Shown here in pieces: positions 25,706 through 34,402 of a stretch of 64,000 bases of DNA; position 1 is the stretch's first letter; each line of letters starts with the position of its first letter. The stretch is from assembly GCF_002812725.1 (NCBI RefSeq), contig NZ_NMUN01000009.1, positions 248,001 to 312,000 on the forward strand, in the 5' to 3' direction. This DNA comes from Microbacterium sp. BR1 (GTDB taxonomy: Bacteria; Actinomycetota; Actinomycetes; Actinomycetales; Microbacteriaceae). The notes under the pieces are model-generated. The model was not told where the DNA came from and did no database searches. It saw only the letters and a program-made list of their open reading frames with translations. Both the position numbers and the translations under genes were made by a program.

Positions 25706-26920
25706 GTGCGGGCGATGCTGTTGCGGCTCGCTGAGGTGACGGAAGCGGACTGGGCGTGCTGGCGAGCACTTGCAGAGCGGGCGTCCGAGCCCAACCTCGC
25801 GCTTGACCCTCGGTTCCTCACCCCGGAACAGGGTTCCGGCGGTGACGTCGATTACCTGTTCGTCGTCGCGGAGGAGAACGGCGAATGGTACGGACTACTG
25901 CGCGTCTTCGCGATGGACGTCTCCTCGACGATGAGCGTCCCGACATACGGCACATGGGATCCGCCGCTCTTCGGCGCATCCCATCCCCTCCTCGATCACT
26001 CGCGCGCCGTTGATGCCCTCGCGGCGATTGCGCGTGGCGTCCGCCGACATCTGCGAGGTGGCTTCTTGATCTTGCGTGGCTATCCCGCATCCGGCCCGCT
26101 CGCAGAGGCGCTCCGGGAGATCCGCCGCGGACCGGTCCTGGGCGCGATCATCATCGGGTCGCATGCGGCGGCGTGGGCGGAGGTGACCTCGCACCACGCC
26201 GGGTCGGCAACGGATACCAACACCTTTCCCGCCCGAATCGATCCCGATCATCACGGCTCCGACACCCGGAAGAAGCTACGCCGCGCGGCCCGGCGGCTCG
26301 CCGAGGCCGGCGGCGGCCCTCTCACCCTGCGCGACGCGAGCGATGACCCTACGGCGATCGACCGCTTCATCGCAATGCAGGCCTCGGGATGGAAGGGTGA
26401 TCGCGAGCGCGGCGGAACCGCAGTAGCCCTCGAGGCGCAGGTAGAGCTGAAGTTCCGTGAGAAGGTTGCAGCTTTCCGTGCCGACGGCGACCTCATCGTC
26501 CTGGAGCTATGGGCAGGTGAGCGGTGCGTCTACGCGTCGGTCTACTTGGTCACCGGAGCCATCGCCGAGGGCTTTCTCGACGCCTACCAGCACGAGTTCG
26601 GCGACTTCTCCGCGGGCAAGCTGGGCCGAACGGCAGCATACGCTCACCTGGCGGAATCCCATCGACAGCCGCCGCTGGTCGCCGTGAGCCCGGGGATCTA
26701 CGACTACTACCCCGATGCTGCGACGATCTATCCCGACCGTCGAGAGTTCCTCGACGTCGTCATCGGTGTCGGCATCGTGCCGTCGCTCATCGTGCGAGTT
26801 TTGCCGCGTGCGGAAGCGTCGCCGCTTGCGCGAAAGGTGTTCCTCGCGCTGGCGCGAGCCGACCAGTTCGCGATGCGCGTCGTGGGCGCCGCACGTCACA
26901 GACTGAAACCGAAGACCTGA
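25706..26920 (+). CDS. FemAB/CelD-like GNAT acyltransferase, first of a tandem pair
   Basis: A 404-residue cytosolic protein with two GNAT-like halves. The first (about 1-200) contains YLFVVAEENGEWYGLLRVF. The second has KKLRRAARRLAEAGGGPL, DRFIAMQASGWKGDR, then LIVLELWAGERCVYASVYLVTGAIAEGFLDAYQHEFGDFSAGKLGRTAAYAHL, the Acetyltransf_6 signature that binds acyl-CoA. The GTG at 25706 is chosen because AGGAGG lies 5 nt upstream and because the next gene starts with the matching VRA-LLRLAEV. The sequence matches the downstream gene along its whole length, so the pair is a tandem duplication. It would acylate a sugar or lipid-linked intermediate; the substrate is unknown. Confidence 0.8.
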   Translation: MRAMLLRLAEVTEADWACWRALAERASEPNLALDPRFLTPEQGSGGDVDYLFVVAEENGEWYGLLRVFAMDVSSTMSVPTYGTWDPPLFGASHPLLDHSRAVDALAAIARGVRRHLRGGFLILRGYPASGPLAEALREIRRGPVLGAIIIGSHAAAWAEVTSHHAGSATDTNTFPARIDPDHHGSDTRKKLRRAARRLAEAGGGPLTLRDASDDPTAIDRFIAMQASGWKGDRERGGTAVALEAQVELKFREKVAAFRADGDLIVLELWAGERCVYASVYLVTGAIAEGFLDAYQHEFGDFSAGKLGRTAAYAHLAESHRQPPLVAVSPGIYDYYPDAATIYPDRREFLDVVIGVGIVPSLIVRVLPRAEASPLARKVFLALARADQFAMRVVGAARHRLKPKT

Positions 26921-26930
26921 GGAGGCGGAT

Positions 26931-28127
26931 GTGCGGGCGAGACTGCTGCGGTTAGCGGAGGTGAGCGACGACGAATGGGAGCGCTGGACGGCGCTGGCGG
27001 AGCGCGCCGCCGAACCCAACGCTGCGCTCGATCCCCGATTCCTCCGTCCCGACCGTGAAAGCAGCGGCGGCCACCTTCTCGTCGTGGCCGAGGAGGACGA
27101 TGAATGGCTCGGCCTGGTGCGGGTGTTCTCGATTAACGTGTCCGCGACGCTCCCTATCGCGTCGTACGGCACCCTCGAACCCTCCGACCTTGGCCCGCCC
27201 TACCCCCTGCTGGATCGAGCTCACGCCGTCGAAGCTCTGACCGTGATCGCGCGGGGGGTCCGTCGACTCCTGCACAGCGGCTATCTCCCTTTGCAGGGTT
27301 ATCCCGCCTTCGGGCCCTTAGCCGAGGCAATGCAGAGGCTCCAGCGACGACCGGCGCTCGGTGCGATCGTCGTCGCGACGAACAGCGCACCATGGGTGGA
27401 TGTCCACCCAGGGCAACACGCGCCGGATGAACGGGTTTTCGTCGCTCAGACCGATCCCGACCATCGCAGTGTCAGCTCCCGCAAGGAACTCCGTCGTTCG
27501 GCGCGGCGACTGGCCGAAGCGGGCGGCGGTCCCCTATCGCTGCACGACGCGAGCGACGATCCGGCGGCGATCGACCGCTTCGTCGCGATGCAGGCGTCGG
27601 GATGGAAAGGAGATCGCGACAACGGCGGCTACGCCGTCGCGCTGGATCCCGAGCGCGAACGGGCGTTCCGGGGGAAAGCCGACGCGTTCCGCGCTTCCGG
27701 CGACCTCATCGTGCTGGAACTGCGAGCTGGGGCGCAGCTCGTCTACTCGCACGTCTACGTGGTGTCGGGAAATGTCGCGCTGGGTATTCTCGACGCCTAT
27801 CAGCACGAGTACGGCCAATTCTCTGCGGGTAAGCTCGGACGCACCGCAGCAAGCGCCCATCTGCGGCATCTGCCGCGCCTCGACGCGGTGAACCCCGGCT
27901 ATTACTACTACACCGACGATGAGGCGATGAAGGTGTTCCCCGATCGTCGGGAGTTCGCCGACATCGTCGTCGGGATCGGCGTCGTACCGTCCCTTGCCGT
28001 TCGGCTGCTTCCTCGAGCCGAGAAGTCGCCCTTACTGCGGAAGATGCTCATCGCGATGAGCAGGGCGGACCGATTCGCAATGCGGGCGCTCAACGGTCTG
28101 CAGCGGCGTCTGAAGCCGAAGACGTGA
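26931..28127 (+). CDS. FemAB/CelD-like GNAT acyltransferase, second of a tandem pair
   Basis: A 398-residue paralogue of the preceding gene, starting 10 nt after its stop. Matching blocks include LLRLAEVSDDEWERWTALAERAAEPNAALDPRFL, LLVVAEEDDEWLGLVRVF, KELRRSARRLAEAGGGPLSLHDASDDPAAIDRFVAMQASGWKGDR and AYQHEYGQFSAGKLGRTAASAHL. Both proteins end RLKPKT. GAGGAGG 5 nt before the GTG sets the start. No membrane segment is visible. Retention of all conserved blocks suggests both copies are active, perhaps on different substrates. The next genes are the tandem membrane-anchored ACAD-fold proteins. Confidence 0.8.
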   Translation: MRARLLRLAEVSDDEWERWTALAERAAEPNAALDPRFLRPDRESSGGHLLVVAEEDDEWLGLVRVFSINVSATLPIASYGTLEPSDLGPPYPLLDRAHAVEALTVIARGVRRLLHSGYLPLQGYPAFGPLAEAMQRLQRRPALGAIVVATNSAPWVDVHPGQHAPDERVFVAQTDPDHRSVSSRKELRRSARRLAEAGGGPLSLHDASDDPAAIDRFVAMQASGWKGDRDNGGYAVALDPERERAFRGKADAFRASGDLIVLELRAGAQLVYSHVYVVSGNVALGILDAYQHEYGQFSAGKLGRTAASAHLRHLPRLDAVNPGYYYYTDDEAMKVFPDRREFADIVVGIGVVPSLAVRLLPRAEKSPLLRKMLIAMSRADRFAMRALNGLQRRLKPKT

Positions 28128-28171
28128 CGCGATACCGGGCCGCCGCGGGTGCCAGAATGTGGCTCTGGGGC

Positions 28172-28177
28172 TACGCT
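28172..28177 (+). promoter_or_regulatory. Candidate -10 element (TACGCT) for the ACAD-fold pair
   Basis: TACGCT matches TANNNT and would start transcription near 28184, giving a leader of about 35 nt ending in the GAGGAGG ribosome binding site of the gene at 28219. It suggests the ACAD pair can be transcribed separately from the acyltransferase pair. Confidence 0.4.
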
Positions 28178-28218
28178 CGTGAATCCGCACGCGCCGCACC
28201 GCCGACGAGGAGGATGAA

Positions 28219-29697
28219 ATGACGACCGATGCGCTCATAACGCTGGTCGCATTGATGGTGGGATTGCTACTGCTCGTCGCGCTCGCGGGCGGGATGATCG
28301 TCGGCATCCTGCTGTGGCGACGCTGGCGGCGGGCCCATCCGCGTCCGCTACGCGAATCCAGGAAAACACCGGTGACGGATGCGACGGCGGCTGAGTCAAA
28401 TCGGAGCGGCGGCGCGGGGCGCGGCGGCGGACGGCCGGCATCGGAACCGGTGCCGAGGGGCGACGCACCCGCCGACGACCCGCGAATCATCGCGCTGGGA
28501 CTAGAAGCGCCGACCTCGACCGAAGCGGTGTTCCGCAACCTCGAGAAAATCAAGCCGCTGTTGCGCGCCGAGGCTGCTGAGAGCGACCGAATGGCTCGCA
28601 CCACGCCACTGGCGGGCCGTGCTCTACGATCGGCGGGTCTCTTCCTGTGGTGCTTTCCCGCCGAGCGCGGCGGTCTCGATGCATCGCATGCCGACAGGCT
28701 CGAAGCAGCCTCGCAGGTCGCGCGCATCGACGCCGGGATGGCGTGGACGATGGTCATCCTCAGCAGCCACGGAGATTGCGTCGCATACCTCGACGACGAG
28801 GCATGCGCCTACCTGTATCCGACTGCCGACGTGCCGACCGTCTACTCGGCGGTCCCGTTCGCTCGCGCTATCGAGATCGCCGGCGACAAGTATCTCATCG
28901 AGCCCGCGCGCTGGCGGCTGGGCAGCGGTGGCTATCACGCGGAACGATGGATCGGCGGGGCCAAAGTGTGGGACGCCGCCGGCAATCCCGTCCTCGACGA
29001 AGAGACGGGCTGGCAGAAGGTCATCGGCGCCTGGCTGCCGGCGGACAAGGTGCGCCAGATCGATGACTGGGATCCGCTCGGAGTGCGTTCATCGGGAAGC
29101 TCGTCGTATGAACTGATCGAGGCCGTCGAGATCCCGCGGCATCATACCTACAACGACACTCGCGATCTGCGGCCATTCCGTTTCCCCTTCTTCGGTATCG
29201 CCATGGGTGTAGCTCAACATCTCATCGACCTCACCGTCGAGACCTTGAGCGGTCCGCGCACCGAGCCCGTGGACGCCTACGCCGCGAGCGTGCTCGGTGA
29301 TGCACTGGCGTCTCTCGACATGCTCGTCCTGGGGCTTCGCGGGTATGCCTCATACATCGACGGAGCACGCGAAGCGCGCACGTCTCGCGCACTGACGGTG
29401 GACGAATCGAACTGGGTGCATAGCGCCGGCGTGCCGGTGCGCGACCTACTGCTGAAGATCCGGGGCATCAGCACTGATCTCAGCGGCACGCGCTACGTGC
29501 CGGCAGGGTCTGAGTTCGCGCGTGCGCTTCGCGACATCGACGTCATCCTGGCGCACGTGCTCTTCCGTCTCACCATCACTCCCGGCAAGCGAGAGCGGGT
29601 TCACGGCGTGCTCACCGGCTCAACCTCGTCCGGCGTGTGGGACTCCCCGTGGCCGCGTGTCGCTGCCGACGGGCCCGACTCCGCGGAGAACCGTTGA
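28219..29697 (+). CDS. Membrane-anchored acyl-CoA-dehydrogenase-fold protein, first of a tandem pair
   Basis: A 492-residue protein with one N-terminal transmembrane helix (about residues 6-33) followed by RRWRRAHPR, so by the positive-inside rule the main domain is cytosolic. A Gly/Pro/Ser-rich linker ends near residue 85. From DDPRIIALGLEAP on it follows the acyl-CoA dehydrogenase / group D flavin monooxygenase fold: LRSAGLFLWCFPAERGGLDASHADRLEAASQVARIDAGMAW, YLIEPARWRLGSGGYHAERWIGGAKVWDAAG, DDWDPLGVRSSGSSSYEL, then the C-terminal helical bundle. Relatives include DszC-like and amino-sugar N-oxygenases (KijD3/ORF36). Its catalytic role and substrate are unknown; a TM-anchored form is unusual. 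Confidence 0.75.
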   Translation: MTTDALITLVALMVGLLLLVALAGGMIVGILLWRRWRRAHPRPLRESRKTPVTDATAAESNRSGGAGRGGGRPASEPVPRGDAPADDPRIIALGLEAPTSTEAVFRNLEKIKPLLRAEAAESDRMARTTPLAGRALRSAGLFLWCFPAERGGLDASHADRLEAASQVARIDAGMAWTMVILSSHGDCVAYLDDEACAYLYPTADVPTVYSAVPFARAIEIAGDKYLIEPARWRLGSGGYHAERWIGGAKVWDAAGNPVLDEETGWQKVIGAWLPADKVRQIDDWDPLGVRSSGSSSYELIEAVEIPRHHTYNDTRDLRPFRFPFFGIAMGVAQHLIDLTVETLSGPRTEPVDAYAASVLGDALASLDMLVLGLRGYASYIDGAREARTSRALTVDESNWVHSAGVPVRDLLLKIRGISTDLSGTRYVPAGSEFARALRDIDVILAHVLFRLTITPGKRERVHGVLTGSTSSGVWDSPWPRVAADGPDSAENR

Positions 29698-29773
29698 TGA
29701 TCATGCAAGAATACAAAGCGACTGGGGCGCGGGGGCGCGCGCAAGCGCGTCGCCGCGAACGGAGAGGGTGCTC

Positions 29774-31240
29774 GTGACCACCGACCAACTCCTCGCTCTG
29801 CTCGTGACTATGGTTTCGGCGCTGCTCTGCCTCGCGCTCATCGCGGGCGGTGGATTGTTCTATTTCTTGATCCGCCGACTTCGCGGTCGTCCCCGAGCCC
29901 GCCGAACGTCGGCACCGGTCACAGTGCCGCCCGCAGCACCCGCAACGCCACCACGCGCGTCGGCCGGACGGTCGAACACGGCCGACGAGCCCGTTCCGAA
30001 GGGTGACGTCGTGCGGGACGATCCGCGCATCATCGCGCTCGGCCTTGAGGCGCCCCTGTCGATCGCCGCGGTCTTCCGCAACCTGGACAAGATCAAGCCC
30101 CTCCTCAGGCAGGAGGTTCCCGAAAGCGACCGAATCGGCCGAACCACACCGCTCGCCGGCGGCGCTCTGCGGGCTACCGGCGTCTACCTTTGGACGTTCC
30201 CGGCCAATCGAGGGGGACTCGATGCGCCCTACGCCGACCGGCTCGAGGCGGTGTCACAGGTGGCGCGCATCGACGCCGGGATGGCATGGGTGGTGCACTG
30301 GTTGAGTTCTCACAGCGAACTCGCCGGTCGTCTCGATGAGGAGTCCTTCACCCAGCTGTATCCGAGCCTGGACCTCCCCACCGTCTTCTCGGCAACTCCG
30401 CCCGCGCGCGCCATCGAGACTGGCACCGATATGTACCGGATCGAGCAGGCGCGCTGGCGGCTCGGAAGCGGCGGCTACCATGCCGATCGATGGCTCGCGG
30501 GGGCAAACGTCTTCGACGCAGCGGGCGAGCCCGTGATCGACAAAGCGACCGGCGTACACAAGGCGATCGGCGTCTGGGTGCCTTCAGACAAGCTCCGTCA
30601 GATCGACGACTGGAATCCGCTCGGCCTGCGGTCATCGGGGAGCGCTTCCTACGAACTCACCGGACCCGTAGAAGTGCCGCGCGGCTGGAGTTTCGAGATC
30701 ACGGGCGACACGGGTGCACACTTCTTCCCGTTCATGGGAGTGATGGTCGGGGCAGCGCAGCACCTCGTCGACCTGACCCTCCAGCTCGTCCGTTCGAAGC
30801 GCCAGGCAGGCGTGAACACCGGCTCCCACGATGTCACGGCCCTGGCCGATGCGATGAGTTCCCTCGACATGCTGGCCCTCGGCCTGCGCGGCTACGCCCA
30901 GTACATAGATCGAGTGCGTACGGAACGCGCGGGGGTGTTCACCAGCGAAGAGGCGGCGTGGATTCACACCGTCGGTATGCCTGTGCGCGAGACTCTCATG
31001 AGAGTGCGGGACATCACTTCCGACATCTACGGCACGGGATACGTCCCCGCAGACTCCGAGTTCGGCCGGGTCCTTCGCGACATCCAGGTCGGTCTCGCCC
31101 ACGCATGGTTCCGCCGGTCCGATGCCCTCGACCTGAGGACTCGGCACATGTCGGTAGTTCTCGACAGCCCCCGCTTCGCCCCGATCTGGGATGCGGGATG
31201 GCCCGTGCAGCTTCCCACAGGCGTCCCCTCCCCATCGTGA
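29774..31240 (+). CDS. Membrane-anchored acyl-CoA-dehydrogenase-fold protein, second of a tandem pair
   Basis: A 488-residue paralogue of the preceding protein. Both begin (M/V)TTD-L with a single helix (about 7-33 here), a basic RRLRGRPRARR stop-transfer, a Pro/Ala linker, then DDPRIIALGLEAPLSIAAVFRNLDKIKPLL. The ACAD-fold core has YRIEQARWRLGSGGYHADRWLAGANVFDAAGEPV, DDWNPLGLRSSGSASYEL and MSSLDMLALGLRGYAQYID. Two copies with the same unusual anchor suggest a heteromer or two related steps; ACAD enzymes usually form dimers or tetramers. The GTG at 29774 follows GGAGAGGG by 5 nt. Its stop overlaps the next GT2 start (GTGA). Confidence 0.75.
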   Translation: MTTDQLLALLVTMVSALLCLALIAGGGLFYFLIRRLRGRPRARRTSAPVTVPPAAPATPPRASAGRSNTADEPVPKGDVVRDDPRIIALGLEAPLSIAAVFRNLDKIKPLLRQEVPESDRIGRTTPLAGGALRATGVYLWTFPANRGGLDAPYADRLEAVSQVARIDAGMAWVVHWLSSHSELAGRLDEESFTQLYPSLDLPTVFSATPPARAIETGTDMYRIEQARWRLGSGGYHADRWLAGANVFDAAGEPVIDKATGVHKAIGVWVPSDKLRQIDDWNPLGLRSSGSASYELTGPVEVPRGWSFEITGDTGAHFFPFMGVMVGAAQHLVDLTLQLVRSKRQAGVNTGSHDVTALADAMSSLDMLALGLRGYAQYIDRVRTERAGVFTSEEAAWIHTVGMPVRETLMRVRDITSDIYGTGYVPADSEFGRVLRDIQVGLAHAWFRRSDALDLRTRHMSVVLDSPRFAPIWDAGWPVQLPTGVPSPS

Positions 31241-32172
31241 GCCGGGGACCGGTCGATTCTTCGGCAATTGACGCGCCGCTCGTGAGCGTCGTCGTTGCAA
31301 CGAATCGCGTGAGCCCCTTCCTGTCCGCGGCCCTCGGCTCGCTGGCCGTCCAGACACATCCGCGTGTAGAGACGATAGTCGTCGACGACGGTTCTCCAGA
31401 TCCTTCCGCAATAGACGCGGCCGTCGCGAACGCGCTGCCGTCCGCGCGAATACTACGTCACGCTCCCGCCGGGGTATCGGCGGCGAGGAATGCGGGAGCC
31501 GCCGCCGCGAGCGGAGAGCTGCTCGTATTCTTCGACGACGACGACCTGTCCCACCCCGAACGACTCGCACGGCAGGCGGCTCAGCTGACGTCCGCGCCCG
31601 ATGCCGTCGCGTGCTATTGCGGCATGCGCACCATCGATGCCGACGACAACGTGCTCATCGAGGCCGATCAGACCGCCGTGCGCGATCGATTCGACGTCGC
31701 GCGGCGGCGCACCGGGATCCTGCTGGGCAACCTAATGATCCGTCGCGCCGACTTCGAGGCGGTCGGCGGCTTCGACGTCGAACTGCGCCTCGCTGAAGAC
31801 CTCGATCTCGTCCTGAGCCTCTCTGAGCGTGGCGATTTCGTGTTTTCGCCCGAGACGCTCTTCGACTATCGATTGCACGGAGCGAACACGACCTCTCGCC
31901 ACCGAGAGCTCACCCACTCGATCCACCGCATCGTGCGCGCCCATCTCAGACGCGCACAAGCCGGCGGCGATGCACCACTCGTCTCTGCGCACCGCGAAAG
32001 CCTCCGCGCCAATGGCCGTTATGCATGGTGGGGAGCGCTCCGGCATGCACGCGCGGAGGCACGCGCGAGGCGCTGGGGATCAGCAGCCTCCGACGTGCTC
32101 TGGGCGCTGCGATTCGCGCCGCTCGCACCGGCCGACGCGATCCTTCAAAGACTGCGCGAGACGCGCGCATAG
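31237..32172 (+). CDS. Glycosyltransferase family 2
   Basis: A 311-residue GT-A enzyme. PLVSVVVATNRVSPFLSAALGSLAVQTHPRVETIVVDDGSPDPS gives the nucleotide-binding strand and first Asp pair. VSAARNAGAAAASGELLVFFDDDDLSHPERLARQAA holds the metal-binding DDDD. VGGFDVELRLAEDLDLVLSLSERGDFVF supplies the acceptor-side acidic motif. The GTG start overlaps the stop of the ACAD-fold gene by 4 nt, so it is coupled to that pair and probably acts in the same step series. Convergent with the GT-D gene 51 nt away. Confidence 0.88.
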   Translation: MSRGPVDSSAIDAPLVSVVVATNRVSPFLSAALGSLAVQTHPRVETIVVDDGSPDPSAIDAAVANALPSARILRHAPAGVSAARNAGAAAASGELLVFFDDDDLSHPERLARQAAQLTSAPDAVACYCGMRTIDADDNVLIEADQTAVRDRFDVARRRTGILLGNLMIRRADFEAVGGFDVELRLAEDLDLVLSLSERGDFVFSPETLFDYRLHGANTTSRHRELTHSIHRIVRAHLRRAQAGGDAPLVSAHRESLRANGRYAWWGALRHARAEARARRWGSAASDVLWALRFAPLAPADAILQRLRETRA

Positions 32173-32223
32173 GTAGACCGGCTGCAGACAGGAACGGCCG
32201 GCGGATTCAGCGAGTCCGTCTCC

Positions 32224-33177
32224 TCAGTCCGCGGCGAAGAACTCCTCGGTCGCCGCTGTCCTTTCGTTCCGCCACCATTCGTAGGACTTGGCGATGTGGC
32301 CGAGGTCGAGGGCACGGTAGCCGGCGCGGTGGAGATCGTAGGCGAGTACGGTCGCGGTGGGGCCCAGTATCGCGATCATGAGGCATTCCTTCGGCGCCAG
32401 CGAAGCGCGGCGCAGGATGTCGTCGTACTCGTCGAACGCGTTCTGCCTCGGTGCCAGGATGTGATCCACTGAGGCTGCGTTGTCGAAGATGTCATGCGTG
32501 AAGCCGTCGAAGATGCCTTCGCCATGGATGAGGACGACCGGCGCGCCGTCCCAGATCTGCCGACACCTCTCGAAGTAGGCGCGACGGTCGAACCCCGGTC
32601 CAAACGTGCTGTGTCCCAGCGACACCTCCGTGGCCGCGTACCTCTTGCTGGTTCGCAGATACGGATTCAGAATCCGGCGCAGGTGGGGTGCCCAGCGCAG
32701 GAAATAGTCCCGCATGCCCTCGAGAAGTTCGGGGCTCAGTTCATAGGCGAAGCTCGGGATCGCGACCAGCAGATCGCTCTCGTCTGAGACGAGTACCTCT
32801 CGCAGTCGTCGGGTCAGCTCGACCCCGGGGGTCTGGAACATCTCGAACCAGCCATCCATCGTCGACAAATCCCCTGCGCCGAAGCGCGCGATCGACTTGC
32901 CTTCGATCAGAGCATCCAGGGTCTGGTCTACGGTCATGGTCACAGGCGCCTCGGCCATCTGGGTGCGGTAGATCAGAGTTTCGAGTGACGCGCGCTGCTC
33001 TGCTATGGCCGCGTCGATGATAGCCCTCACGCTGAACCGCTGACGCACCGCCGCAACGAACCGCTGTCGACGAGTGCTACCGGGGATGAGCTTCGCCAGC
33101 AGCAGAAGAATGTAGTACGTCACGGGCTTCCCCTCGCGTCTCCAGTAGTCGGCCAATAGAGTACGCACACCCGTCAC
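32224..33177 (-). CDS. GT-D fold glycosyltransferase (DUF1792/SP_1767 type) with altered metal motif
   Basis: A 317-residue protein of the GT-D family known from pneumococcal GtfE/SP_1767-type enzymes. Recognisable blocks are IARFGAGDLSTMDGWF, DLLVAIPSF, VVLIHGEGIFDGFTHDIFDNAASVDHILAPRQNAFDEYDDIL and ILGPTATVLAYDLHRAGYRALDLGHI, the last near the C terminus. In family members as I recall them the first motif reads F-G-D-G-E with Asp/Glu needed for Mn binding; here it is G-A-G-D. So metal binding may differ. A hydrophobic stretch YYILLLLAKLIPG near residue 20 may touch the membrane. The GTG at 33177 is a tentative start without a strong ribosome binding site. Confidence 0.72.
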   Translation of the reverse strand: MTGVRTLLADYWRREGKPVTYYILLLLAKLIPGSTRRQRFVAAVRQRFSVRAIIDAAIAEQRASLETLIYRTQMAEAPVTMTVDQTLDALIEGKSIARFGAGDLSTMDGWFEMFQTPGVELTRRLREVLVSDESDLLVAIPSFAYELSPELLEGMRDYFLRWAPHLRRILNPYLRTSKRYAATEVSLGHSTFGPGFDRRAYFERCRQIWDGAPVVLIHGEGIFDGFTHDIFDNAASVDHILAPRQNAFDEYDDILRRASLAPKECLMIAILGPTATVLAYDLHRAGYRALDLGHIAKSYEWWRNERTAATEEFFAAD

Positions 33178-33261
33178 CCGCGCGCCATCATCCCATGACA
33201 AGGACGGGCGGCCTGCCGCCACGAGCGACGGCGGAGCGCATGCTTCCGGTGACGCACGAAC

Positions 33262-33267
33262 ACCGTA
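33262..33267 (-). promoter_or_regulatory. Candidate -10 element (TACGGT) for the GT-D gene
   Basis: On the minus strand TACGGT lies 84 nt upstream of the proposed GTG at 33177, in the 170-nt gap after the GT4 gene. Nothing else notable was seen in that gap. Confidence 0.3.
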
Positions 33268-33347
33268 TCCGCCCGCGCACCACGAATGATTCAGCATCCG
33301 ATCGACCAACCGAGCGAGACGCCGCGGTTCCGAGCCAGGGGCCGGGC

Positions 33348-34373
33348 TCAGCGCTCCCGACGGTAGACCGCCTCGTACGCCGCGACAACCGATGAGAGGG
33401 CGAATGCCTGCGACCGCTCACGGCTCACCTCCGCGAGTCTCGCGCGCTCGTCGTCCTCCGTCAGCACTCGAAGAAGCGCGCCACCGAGTGAATCGAGGTC
33501 ACTGAGCACGCCTGCCCGACCCTCATCGGTGACATACCGCGCACCGACGTTGGGTGTCGCGACCACGGGCACGCCGCACGCCATCGCTTCGGCATACGGA
33601 ATGCCGAACCCCTCGTACTCTGACGGGAGACAGAACACCCATGCCCGCTGATACGCCTCGACGAGCTCAGCATCCGTCAGCTCCCCGAGCACAGTGATGC
33701 CCGGCCCGGGGTCGTCCGGTGCGTCACGGCAGACCATCTCGAGCCGGGCGTCGGGGAGCGCGGGAAGGACATCGCGCTGGAACACCTGTGCGAGCGAGCT
33801 CCCGCGCTTGCGGTTGCCCCACGTGCCAACGAAGAGGACGGTGGGAGCGCCCCCCCGCCTCGCCGGGTCTGGCCGGAAACGCCCCGTGTCGACACCGTTC
33901 GGGATGACGCGCCGCACCCAGGGCATCCATCGTCTCGTCTGCGGCGAAACGGCGACGGTAGCGTCCGCGACGAGCGAAGCGAGCACCTCGGTCAGTCCGA
34001 GCAGGAGCATCCGCAGCTTCTCTTTGAACCCCGGGATGCGCAGGGCTTCCTCGAACCCGGTCCCGTGCATGGTGCGCACATGGGTGGGCACGCGGCGGCG
34101 CCACAACCAGTAGTCGTCGCCGTGGGCGTGGATCACGTCGTACGAAACGAAATCGACGCGCCGGAGCGCGCGCGCGAATCGAAAGGTCTGGAGATTCCCC
34201 GACAGCTTGATCTCACGATGGCCGTATAGCGCCCCATCGACCGGCGGACAAGCCGAGAACATGTCGACATGGTGCCCGTTCGCGACGAGGGCGTTCGCCA
34301 ACTCGTGGGCTTGATAGCCAACGCCGATCTTGCTGCCGCTGGGCAGGTAATACGAGATCATCGCGATGCGCAA
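33348..34373 (-). CDS. Glycosyltransferase family 4
   Basis: A 341-residue retaining GT-B enzyme. RIAMISYYLPSGSKIGVGYQAHELANALVANGH starts the acceptor domain; DVIHAHGDDYWLW, AVSPQTRRWMPWV and RVIPNGVDTGRFRPD follow. The donor half has TVLFVGTWGNRKRGSSLAQVF, ITVLGELTDAELVEAYQRAWVFCLPSEYEGFGIPYAEAMACGVPVVATPNVG. I prefer the TTG at 34373 because GGAGGG lies 7 nt upstream and it yields the usual short N terminus; a GTG at 34394 is possible. It follows the ABC permease gene closely on the minus strand and is probably in the same transcript. Confidence 0.86.
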   Translation of the reverse strand: MRIAMISYYLPSGSKIGVGYQAHELANALVANGHHVDMFSACPPVDGALYGHREIKLSGNLQTFRFARALRRVDFVSYDVIHAHGDDYWLWRRRVPTHVRTMHGTGFEEALRIPGFKEKLRMLLLGLTEVLASLVADATVAVSPQTRRWMPWVRRVIPNGVDTGRFRPDPARRGGAPTVLFVGTWGNRKRGSSLAQVFQRDVLPALPDARLEMVCRDAPDDPGPGITVLGELTDAELVEAYQRAWVFCLPSEYEGFGIPYAEAMACGVPVVATPNVGARYVTDEGRAGVLSDLDSLGGALLRVLTEDDERARLAEVSRERSQAFALSSVVAAYEAVYRRER

Positions 34374-34402
34374 AGGAGCGCCCTCCGCCGCCACCGGCGC
34401 GC

